From contig CALXMJ010000168.1 in the NCBI GenBank assembly GCA_944389445.1, positions 1-34,236 on the forward strand: a stretch of 34,236 nt of DNA, in the 5' to 3' direction. This document shows, piece after piece, positions 17,851 through 24,857 of the stretch. Within the stretch, counting starts at the first letter, position 1. The number at the start of each line of letters is the position of its first letter. This stretch comes from an uncultured Victivallales bacterium. Lineage in GTDB: Bacteria > Verrucomicrobiota > Lentisphaeria > Victivallales > UBA1829. The translations under genes and the position numbers were made by a program. The notes beneath the pieces were generated by a model. It ran no database searches. It saw nothing but the letters and a program-made list of their open reading frames with translations, and had not been told where the DNA came from.

Positions 17851-18435
17851 CTATTCGGTCAGATAGAGTGAGCCGTAGCGGACGGGATCCTTGCTCTCGA
17901 CGATTCCCCGGAAGAGACAGAGGGCTTTCCGGGAGCCGGAGTCCAGATCGTTGACTGCCGCGGCAAATCCGAAGCGGCTTCCGGTGCGCGGCGCTTCCCG
18001 CAGTCCGACTGCCTTCCAGGGGAAGAATACTTTGTAAGTCGTGACATTCCCTTTTCGTGTGACGGTGGCAGTTACATTTTCCGCCATACCCGGTTTCAGA
18101 ACAGGGTCGTAGGCATAGTGGCAGTAGGTCTGGACGCCGCTGCCGGTCAGTCCCACGGTAAATTCGAAACAGCGATGCCCTTTGAATCCGAATCCCTGAT
18201 TGTTTGCGTCCCACTCTTTGGATGCGTCCACATCGAATGCAAGCTGGAGGGAGTCTCCCAGCCACATCCGTTCCTGCTGATACGGCTGGGCAAATTCGTT
18301 GTCGGAGATTTCCGCGAAGACGTGAATGCCGTTCCGGTCGCGTGCGATTCTCAGTTCAGGGCGGCAGTCCGCTGCCTTCAGCAGAGACTTCTTTTCCTTG
18401 GGAGAGGTCCATTCGGATGCGGGAAGCGGGGGCAC
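17851..18435 (-). CDS. CBM9-like sugar-binding module, in frame with and cut off from the upstream glycosidase by one TAA
   Basis: A stretch of 194 residues with the marks of a CBM9/DOMON-like domain: ELRIARDRNGIHVFAEISD, WLGDSLQLAFDVDA, TTYKVFFPWKAVG, FGFAAAVNDLD and a closing RYGSLYL. It has no signal peptide. It is in the same frame as the gene at 18451-20928: the upstream stop TAA is followed by five sense codons and then the GTG at 18435. AGGGA lies 9 bases before that GTG, so coupled restart is possible. A homologous module is fused to the glycosidase at 12613 in the same operon, so the split here looks secondary. It is either a nonsense-broken tail, a readthrough extension, or a separate small protein. 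Confidence 0.7.
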   Translation of the reverse strand: MPPLPASEWTSPKEKKSLLKAADCRPELRIARDRNGIHVFAEISDNEFAQPYQQERMWLGDSLQLAFDVDASKEWDANNQGFGFKGHRCFEFTVGLTGSGVQTYCHYAYDPVLKPGMAENVTATVTRKGNVTTYKVFFPWKAVGLREAPRTGSRFGFAAAVNDLDSGSRKALCLFRGIVESKDPVRYGSLYLTE

Positions 18436-18450
18436 GGCACGGATTCCCTG

Positions 18451-20928
18451 TTACGGCAGCATCGGCATGGAGTAGAAATTCTGATTGATTGCCTTTTCTG
18501 TCCGGAACACCTCTCCCGGCTTTCCGGGATTCTGCACGGAGCAGACGATGTTTCCGGAGAGCTTCCGGAGTTTTCCCAGATCCAGAACAAGTTCATTTGT
18601 TCCTTTTTTCAGCTGGATTTTCTTTGTGATTCCGGCACAGGAGAGGGTTCCTGTCTTTTCCGCGTCGAATCTGGATTCCAGACGGATGCGGAGCCGGGGA
18701 TTCGCCTTTCCGGTCCAGATGGGGGTGGCTTCGGCGATGTTCACCGCGTTTTCCACCTGAACGGGAAGAATCCGGAGTTTGCCGTTGTCCCGAAGGATCA
18801 GGGAGTAGGCTCCCGGTTTGGCATGGTAGGGCAGACGGATTTTCCCCTGTTCGCGACGGAATTCCCGGGGGAGGAAAACCGGTGTTCCCGAAAGAGCCAG
18901 TTCCGATCCCGAAACCAGATTCACGCGCGGTTGTTCTTTTGCGTCGTAGAGAGCGGAGGATGTAGAGAAAAGATAGAGCGGGGATTCCGAAACCGTGATC
19001 CAGCCGTCTGCGGAGAGTTTTTCCTTTCCGCCCAGATAGTCTTCGGCGGATGTGAACGGAAACGGCAGGGAGATTTTTTCTTTTCCAGTGGCGTGCCAGA
19101 GAAGCTGAACGTAATCGCGGTCCCGTTTTCCTGTGACGAGGAAAATTTCCGGAGTCAGAGAAATGAGACGGGTGCAGCCGATGACTCCGGTCAGATTTCT
19201 TGTGAGAGTCATGTATGCCGCAACAGAAGGTTTGGGCGCCAGGTGGTCGTTTTCCCTGCGGAGAATGGAGAATCCGCTCTCTCCGCGGTTCCTGGTGTTG
19301 TAGAAGTCGCAGAAATAGATGACGCTGTCGATCCGTTCGGAGGAGAGCAGTGCCATGGAACGGGTCAGATAGCGGGCTTGCGTCACTTCGTCCACAGGAG
19401 TCTGCCAGGTGCCTTCCCAGGTGGTCCATCCGAATTCGGTGTAATGGAGAGGCATGTTCCGTTTTCCGATTTTTGTCAGAAAGTCGAAAAAGGCTTTCTG
19501 CTCGGTCCAGAATTCATCCTCGGGCCGGGTCCCGTCCACATAGCAGTGCATGACGATGCCGTCCATGGATTCGAAGAGACCGTACTGTGCCATTTTTTCC
19601 ATGAAATCGATTTTGATCCGGCTGCATACGGGCCCCATGACTTTGGTTCCCGGATGGATTTTCCGGACGGCTTCCGCGAAAACCCGATGGACATCCGCCA
19701 GTTCCTTTGTTGTTCCATACCAGCGGAAATCCGGTTCGTTGACTACGCAGAGGTATTTCCCGTTCATATCGGGATGCGCCTTGGCCCATGCCTCCACGGC
19801 TCTGCGGTAAAGGGACCAGTCAGCCGGCGGATAGAGTCCGTTTTTATTCCGGTGTTCGGCTTTGACGAGAGATTTCGGAACGGGAGTGTCGTTTCCCCCG
19901 GTGTAGATGGGGATTCTTGTATCGTCAAATTTGTGAAAATTGTTTTCTTTCTTCGGAGGCAGCAGTTTTCCTGATGCGTCAACCTTGCAGCTGCTCATGG
20001 AGAAGAAGCGCCAGTCCCAGCGGGCACCGATCCTCCGGGCGAAGTCAAAAGTGCCGTTTACGACCATCAGGCCGTATCTGGAGCGGCGAAGAAGGGAACT
20101 GTCGATGCTTTTGCCCAGTACCGCCGCCGCAAATTCCGTTGTGATCTGTTTTCCATCCGGATAGCGCGCTTCCACGAGGCCGATGTAGTAGCCTCGCCCG
20201 GATATTGTTTTCCGGGTATTGTCCGTGATGGTTTCCGAGGAGAGTTCTTTCCGGTCCGCATCCATAAGACGGAGCGTTGCGCGCGGTTTTTTCTCCGGGA
20301 ATGCGACTTGAATGTTCAAAGTTCCTTCTTCGGCAAAGAAGACATGGCGCAGAGTGTTGGAATTGATTTTGATTTCTCCGCCGGTGATCCGGTGGTTTTC
20401 CTGTTCGATCAGATCCACTTTCAGATCGCGCATCTCCAGAATGCCCTTCGGGACAAAAAAGCTCCATTCCAATGCCAGTGAATCCGGCAGGACGTTGCCG
20501 AAATCGACCAGCACGTCGATTCCCTTCCAGTTTTTGCTGTCGTTGAAGAGATAGCAGCTGTGGTCTCCGGTGACGCGGATGACCGGGGAGAGCGTCCCCA
20601 TGCGTCTGCCGTTCCGGTCATACTGCACGAAATTGAGCCCGATGCCCTGTCCCTTGTATTGTTCCGTCCGATAGGAACAGCGGAAGCGCATCCGATAGGG
20701 TCTGGAAAATGTTCCGGATCCCGTGATGGGAAAACGGGGAGAGGAGACCGATTTCTCCTTTCCCGTCTGTACAATCAGATTCCCTTTGCGAACGGAAATT
20801 TGCGGTTTTGAGGGGGTGTTCCGTTCCGTCGGAATGTACCAGCTGCGGGCCGTTTCCGATGCGGAGAGTCCGCAGGGAAACAGAAAGGCGGAACAGAGAA
20901 GAGAGAACAGAAAAGGATATTTCATCAT
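18451..20928 (-). CDS. secreted clan GH-A glycosidase (GH39/GH5-like)
   Basis: Predicted secreted enzyme of 825 residues. The start is set at the ATG at 20928 because AGGAG lies 9 bases before it; an upstream TTG at 20946 is less likely. The signal peptide is MMKYPFLFSLLCSAFLFPCGLSA. About 270 residues of beta-rich sequence come first, then a TIM barrel. Acid/base candidate E398 lies in CVVNEPDFRW and nucleophile candidate E498 in HYTEFGW, 100 residues apart. A beta domain and a jelly-roll-like tail end in MPMLP. The stop is followed in frame by a CBM9-like domain, so the original protein was probably about 1025 residues. It stands third in the long minus operon, 21 bp after a pseudopilin. 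The substrate is unknown. Confidence 0.85.
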   Translation of the reverse strand: MMKYPFLFSLLCSAFLFPCGLSASETARSWYIPTERNTPSKPQISVRKGNLIVQTGKEKSVSSPRFPITGSGTFSRPYRMRFRCSYRTEQYKGQGIGLNFVQYDRNGRRMGTLSPVIRVTGDHSCYLFNDSKNWKGIDVLVDFGNVLPDSLALEWSFFVPKGILEMRDLKVDLIEQENHRITGGEIKINSNTLRHVFFAEEGTLNIQVAFPEKKPRATLRLMDADRKELSSETITDNTRKTISGRGYYIGLVEARYPDGKQITTEFAAAVLGKSIDSSLLRRSRYGLMVVNGTFDFARRIGARWDWRFFSMSSCKVDASGKLLPPKKENNFHKFDDTRIPIYTGGNDTPVPKSLVKAEHRNKNGLYPPADWSLYRRAVEAWAKAHPDMNGKYLCVVNEPDFRWYGTTKELADVHRVFAEAVRKIHPGTKVMGPVCSRIKIDFMEKMAQYGLFESMDGIVMHCYVDGTRPEDEFWTEQKAFFDFLTKIGKRNMPLHYTEFGWTTWEGTWQTPVDEVTQARYLTRSMALLSSERIDSVIYFCDFYNTRNRGESGFSILRRENDHLAPKPSVAAYMTLTRNLTGVIGCTRLISLTPEIFLVTGKRDRDYVQLLWHATGKEKISLPFPFTSAEDYLGGKEKLSADGWITVSESPLYLFSTSSALYDAKEQPRVNLVSGSELALSGTPVFLPREFRREQGKIRLPYHAKPGAYSLILRDNGKLRILPVQVENAVNIAEATPIWTGKANPRLRIRLESRFDAEKTGTLSCAGITKKIQLKKGTNELVLDLGKLRKLSGNIVCSVQNPGKPGEVFRTEKAINQNFYSMPMLP

Positions 20929-20949
20929 TATGGAAAACTCCTGCAAATT

Positions 20950-21585
20950 TTATAGGAAATTGTATTTGGCCGGATTCGCCTGAATGTATGTTTTGAGTAC
21001 GGACCCTGCATGGCCGTCTCCGTAAAGAAGATTGAATGATCCCAGATGCGGCGGGGTGAACGGCCCGATATACCAGGAATGGATGGAATATTCGGAACAG
21101 ATGATGTCAGTGGATTTCATTTTCGGAAGGAGAAGGAGCTCCGGAGAGAAACTGCCGGTGCCGCGGAGCTGCCAGCTGCATCCGATGTTGTATTTCAGGG
21201 AGTCCATGGTTTCCCTGTTCCAGTCCATTTTGATGTCCTCCTCGTATTTCCCGCTGGAAAAGTGCTTGTGGGATTCGCAGTAGAAATACTGCGGAGACGG
21301 CAGGTATTTGTTCCGATAGTGAACGGCGAGTGTTTTCCAGTGTGTCCTACGGAGATTGTTCTGCATGTCTGTTTCGATGGTGATTCTCGGCCAGATCATC
21401 TGTTCGAAATCTTCTGCATAAAGAACGCAGCTCTGTCCGATCGTTTTCTGGTTGGAAATGCAGCGGACCTGCCGTCCTTTTTCCCGCGCCTTGTTCAGCG
21501 CCGGCAGCAGAAGCGAAACCAGGATGGAAATGACAGCGATGACGACCAGGAGTTCAATCAGGGAAAACTTTTCTGTTGTCTTCAT
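20950..21585 (-). CDS. pseudopilin-like protein with H-X9-DG motif
   Basis: Protein of 211 residues. It starts MKTTEK and then [24 protein letters not shown], with glutamate at mature position 5 and a single hydrophobic helix, followed by [21 protein letters not shown]. Residue -1 is lysine rather than glycine. The end has [13 protein letters not shown], an exact H-X9-DG match. It lies 35 bp after the GH5-like gene and 21 bp before the next glycosidase gene, so it is co-transcribed with them. Close in plan to the other three pseudopilins of the window. Confidence 0.88.
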   Translation of the reverse strand: MKTTEKFSLIELLVVIAVISILVSLLLPALNKAREKGRQVRCISNQKTIGQSCVLYAEDFEQMIWPRITIETDMQNNLRRTHWKTLAVHYRNKYLPSPQYFYCESHKHFSSGKYEEDIKMDWNRETMDSLKYNIGCSWQLRGTGSFSPELLLLPKMKSTDIICSEYSIHSWYIGPFTPPHLGSFNLLYGDGHAGSVLKTYIQANPAKYNFL

Positions 21586-21620
21586 TTGAGATACCGTTCC
21601 TTCTTTTGAAATGTTTTATT

Positions 21621-23420
21621 TTATAAACATTCGTTTGTTTTCTGTCCGCTGGACTTCGCATCTGCGGTCAGTCTGTATCTTCCGGGGAAGATGCGGATGG
21701 TTCCGCCATCCACTCGGATGGTTTCCCCTTCGATACTCCGGCAGTGCAGAATCGGATGGAGCGCGAATGAGAAATCGACCATCCGATCCATGGTCCGTGA
21801 GACCGGCGGTTCCTTCAGACAGTTCACATACCGGTTAGCCATGGAGCGGTAGGTGCGTCCGCGGGTCGGATCCATCAGGAACTTGTGGTCGGGGAAGAGT
21901 TCCAGTTCCCATTCCGTCTCCGAGAGTTTCCGGAGTACGTAGCAGCCGCTGCCGGAGGATTCCGCGTAACGGGATTTGCCGCGTCCGATGATTTTATTCA
22001 GCGCGGACGGATTGTCAAGGACTTCGTCGCAGTTCCCGGAATGGATGAAACACTCGGGCGAGCGGAAGACGACAAGATCGTTTTCCCGGCGGATTTTGAA
22101 ATTTTTCCCGTTCCATTCTTCGGAGCCGCATTCCACGGCGCACTCTTTTTCGTTGGTGCGGAAGATCTCGCCCGCGGCGGCGAATGCCGCGGCGCGTGCG
22201 GGCGTGTGTTCCATATTCAGAAAATGGACGAGCCATCCCGGATTCCATGGGGCGATTCCCGACGGTGTATAGGTGAAATAGGAGGCAATCTGGATTCCTG
22301 TCTGTGCATACATGGCTGCGATGGCGGCGAGAGGGTAGCCGGTCGTGGAGCCGGTGGCGTCGAATTCGTAGGAGATGCGGGCAAGACGGGACTGCGGCGC
22401 TTTTTTGAACCGGTCGAACCAGCGGGTCGCCAGTTCCAGATGGTTGGCGCTGTCGGTGTTGACTGCGTCGAAGAGTCCCGAGGCATTCAGGTAGGTTCCG
22501 ATGGTGGCGGCTTCGATCGGCGCCTTTTCGAAGACGGGTCTCAGATCCTCGTCCGGAAGCCCGGAGTAGCTGATGAACTGGGCGCGAATGACGTTGTTCC
22601 CGAAGAAATCCGTGATAATCGGCCAGAGAGAATCGAAATAGTGGTTCAGGATATGGGCGCGGAATTTGGAGAAGCATGCGTCGAAATCGGGATCTTCCGG
22701 ATGCGCGTCGCGGAAACTCTCCCAGAGGCGGACCAGTTTTTTCCGTTCCTCGCCCCGGGAATAGGTGGCGGCGGACATCCATTCCGGGGTCAGCTCCAGA
22801 TCTTTTTCCAGCTGCCACTTTTCCGGATAGCGCGGTTCGTTGAACAGTTCGAATACGACGATGTTGGAATATTCGTTCATCCGTTTTCCGCTGACGGTGC
22901 TTTTCCGGGAGAAGAGCCCGCGCAGATAGCGGGCCTGACAGTCGATTGCGTCCTGATCCCAGAGCATTGCGTCGCAGGAGAAGAAGTTGGTGAAGCCGAA
23001 CGCCTCCTGTGCGCCGATGTGCCAGTAGGCGTAAAGCTCCTCCTGCCGGAGCTGGTTGGCGACCGTGTTCCACCAGACGGTCGGAGAGAGCATCAGGTAG
23101 ATTCCTTTTTTTGAGCATTCCTCAATCAGATAGTCCAAGATTTCCAGGTTTTCGTTTTCGACGATGTTTCCCAGTCTGTCCGTGATTTCCCGTTCGTAGA
23201 GGTGCATGCGGATCAGGTCGATGCCGAGCAGTTGAAAATGGCGGAGATCCTCGTCGATGATCTTTCTGTGATCGAGCCCGAGTTCTTTGATGTTGAAGAA
23301 ATTATGATTGAACGGCACATAGTAGTTGACTCCCCAGAGTTTGACCGTTCGGTTTTCCGCGTCATAAATGGTTCCCTCTTTGACATGAAAGGGGGTCCGG
23401 TAGCGCCATCCTGTTTGCAT
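21621..23420 (-). CDS. GH5-like clan GH-A glycosidase without signal peptide
   Basis: Predicted TIM-barrel glycosidase of 599 residues. The start MQTGWRYRTPFHVKEG has no signal peptide, unlike the other glycosidases in the operon. The barrel opens with VKLWGVNYYVPFNH and LGIDLIRMHLYE. Acid/base candidate E195 lies in FELFNEPRYP and nucleophile candidate E352 in ISYEFDATG. WWNTVANQL and YFTYTPSGIAPWNP are typical cleft regions. A beta-sandwich closes the protein. GGAAGAG precedes the ATG. It is the first gene of the long minus operon and diverges from the second GntR/LacI regulator. It probably acts on imported oligosaccharides in the cytoplasm, or leaves by an unrecognised route. The family within the clan is not certain. 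Confidence 0.82.
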   Translation of the reverse strand: MQTGWRYRTPFHVKEGTIYDAENRTVKLWGVNYYVPFNHNFFNIKELGLDHRKIIDEDLRHFQLLGIDLIRMHLYEREITDRLGNIVENENLEILDYLIEECSKKGIYLMLSPTVWWNTVANQLRQEELYAYWHIGAQEAFGFTNFFSCDAMLWDQDAIDCQARYLRGLFSRKSTVSGKRMNEYSNIVVFELFNEPRYPEKWQLEKDLELTPEWMSAATYSRGEERKKLVRLWESFRDAHPEDPDFDACFSKFRAHILNHYFDSLWPIITDFFGNNVIRAQFISYSGLPDEDLRPVFEKAPIEAATIGTYLNASGLFDAVNTDSANHLELATRWFDRFKKAPQSRLARISYEFDATGSTTGYPLAAIAAMYAQTGIQIASYFTYTPSGIAPWNPGWLVHFLNMEHTPARAAAFAAAGEIFRTNEKECAVECGSEEWNGKNFKIRRENDLVVFRSPECFIHSGNCDEVLDNPSALNKIIGRGKSRYAESSGSGCYVLRKLSETEWELELFPDHKFLMDPTRGRTYRSMANRYVNCLKEPPVSRTMDRMVDFSFALHPILHCRSIEGETIRVDGGTIRIFPGRYRLTADAKSSGQKTNECL

Positions 23421-23478
23421 TGATCTCTTCCTTTCCCGATGAAAATCCGGATTTTATTTCCGCTTTTTGTTTTTTTTA

Positions 23479-23507
23479 ATTATACACCATTGTACCCTTA
23501 AAAGCAA
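23479..23507 (-). promoter_or_regulatory. promoter/operator copy 1, start of the long minus glycosidase operon
   Basis: On the minus strand, TTGCTT (23502-23507) and TATAAT (23479-23484) are 17 bp apart. The spacer contains TTTTAAGGG and the TACA-N4-TGTA symmetry. Nearly the same sequence forms the divergent promoter at 23658-23685. Most of the region 23421-23719 is AT-rich and has no gene. Confidence 0.7.
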
Positions 23508-23584
23508 GAGGGTGTTTCTATAATTTTCTTGAAAAATCTCTTTTTTGAACTTGTTTTATGCCAAAAACAGCTTGAATCCTTCTG

Positions 23585-23608
23585 TTTAAGGGGGGCATGT
23601 GTATCCTG
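23585..23608 (+). promoter_or_regulatory. third copy of the shared operator-like sequence
   Basis: TTTAAGGGGGGCATG followed by TGTATCCTG repeats the core of the two flanking promoters (TTTAAGGGG, CATG, TGTAT, CCTG) but lacks TATAAT. It lies 78 bp before the plus-strand copy, so it is a candidate auxiliary regulator site. Confidence 0.45.
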
Positions 23609-23657
23609 ATTTGGAAAAGAAATCCTTTTTTTAATGGAACAATTTTGAAAAATAGAC

Positions 23658-23685
23658 TTGATTTTAAGGGGACATGATGTATAAT
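23658..23685 (+). promoter_or_regulatory. promoter/operator copy 2, start of the regulator gene at 23720
   Basis: TTGATT (23658-23663) and TATAAT (23680-23685) are 16 bp apart. The spacer has TTTTAAGGGG and the perfect ACAT-G-ATGT palindrome. From CTTG to TATAAT, 26 of 29 aligned bases match copy 1 on the other strand, with one base of gap. It lies 34 bp before the start codon. Confidence 0.7.
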
Positions 23686-23719
23686 ATCCTGTAAAGACAA
23701 AGAAGGATGCCAACAGCCC

Positions 23720-24796
23720 ATGAGACCGCCAGTCAAACGTATGGAAATTGCCGGAATTCTGAGACGGGAGATTTGTTCAGGACGCTATGCGAACTGCAAT
23801 CGTCTGCCTGTGGAGCCTGAACTGGCTCTTCGTCTCGGCGTTACGAGAAAGACGCTGCGCAGCGCGCTGGATCTGCTGGAAAAAGAGGGCATTGTGGACC
23901 GCATTCCGGGAAAAGGGACATTTCCCGTCCGGCGGAATGCATCGGAGGACCGCAGCATCTTTCTTCTGATTCCCTGTTCCGATTATTTTCTGAAATCCGA
24001 TTATCAGACGCGGACGATTATCCGGGAAATCCTCAGCGGCTGTCTTCAGGAGGCGTGCCTTCGGAAAGCACATGTCATCACGCTTCCGGTGACTTCGGAT
24101 AACAAAATTGAGAATTTTGACGAGGCGGTTCTGGATCATCTTCCGAACGGCAGCCGGGTTATTTTTTACAGCAACTGGTATGCGCCGATCTTTCCGGTTT
24201 TTCTCCGGAAACAATTCCGGATAGCTCATATTCACCATCTGACCTATCAGCATTCGCCTCTGAAGCGCTTTACGGACCAGTGGATCTGCTGCAAGGCGGA
24301 TGTGGAATCCGGGGTCCGGAAACTGGTTGCCCGGTTCGCGGCGCGGGGATGCGCGCGGATCGCGCTGGTGACCAGTTTTCTGGAAACGGAATCATATCCG
24401 GCAAAGGCGGGTTATCTGCTGGGTCTCAGGGAACAGGCGCAGGAGATGCCGCAGCTGATGTGCGATGTCGGAGGAGTCAATGAACCTCCGATGCTGTTTG
24501 TCGAACGTCTGTGCCGGTTTTATGAGGAGACCCGGTTCGATGCCTTGATTTTCGGGCTCCATGATTCTCTTGTGCTGAACTTTGCACAAACGCTGAACTG
24601 GAATCTCGGCCTGCCGGAGAACGTTGCGATTGCCACCCTGTTCCCTTATGATTACAACAATAAATTCATCCCCGCGATTCCCTACATGAGTTTCCATTAC
24701 GAGTCCATTGGAATTTTCGCGGTGCAGAGTCTGTTTCAGGATCAGTACAAGCCGCAGGAAATCGTGTTTTCTCCGCAGATCGGTCTTCCTGAGTAA
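23720..24796 (+). CDS. GntR-type HTH / LacI-type sugar-binding transcriptional regulator
   Basis: Transcription factor of 358 residues with the AraR-like plan. Residues 6-72 are the GntR winged helix (MEIAGILRREICSGRY, RLPVEPELALRLGVTRKTLRSALDLLEKEGIVDRIPGKGTF). Residues 80-358 are a divergent LacI/GalR-like effector domain (SIFLLIPCSDYF, GVRKLVARFAARGCARIALVTS, FDALIFGLHDSLVLNFAQTLNW, NVAIATLFPYD). AAGGAT lies before the ATG at a normal distance. It diverges from the long minus operon and probably controls both itself and that operon through the repeated sequences at 23479-23685. The effector is unknown. Confidence 0.88.
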   Translation: MRPPVKRMEIAGILRREICSGRYANCNRLPVEPELALRLGVTRKTLRSALDLLEKEGIVDRIPGKGTFPVRRNASEDRSIFLLIPCSDYFLKSDYQTRTIIREILSGCLQEACLRKAHVITLPVTSDNKIENFDEAVLDHLPNGSRVIFYSNWYAPIFPVFLRKQFRIAHIHHLTYQHSPLKRFTDQWICCKADVESGVRKLVARFAARGCARIALVTSFLETESYPAKAGYLLGLREQAQEMPQLMCDVGGVNEPPMLFVERLCRFYEETRFDALIFGLHDSLVLNFAQTLNWNLGLPENVAIATLFPYDYNNKFIPAIPYMSFHYESIGIFAVQSLFQDQYKPQEIVFSPQIGLPE

Positions 24797-24812
24797 AGGG
24801 GGGACCGCCGGA

Positions 24813-24843
24813 GCGGGATTTTCGTCTGAAGCAAAAATCCCGC
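24813..24843. terminator. bidirectional terminator between two convergent genes
   Basis: GCGGGATTTT (24813-24822) and AAAATCCCGC (24834-24843) form a 10-bp stem with an 11-nt loop, extended by CCGG/CCGG around a bulge. Stop codons lie at 24796 on plus and 24858 on minus. The T4 within the stem and the TTTCTTATT that follows on plus fit an intrinsic terminator serving both sides. Confidence 0.75.
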
Positions 24844-24857
24844 CGGAGAGTTTCTTA

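Noticed and set aside
20929-20946. TTG start at 20946 for the glycosidase
   Set aside because: The ribosome site overlaps this start; the ATG at 20928 has correct spacing and gives a clean signal peptide.
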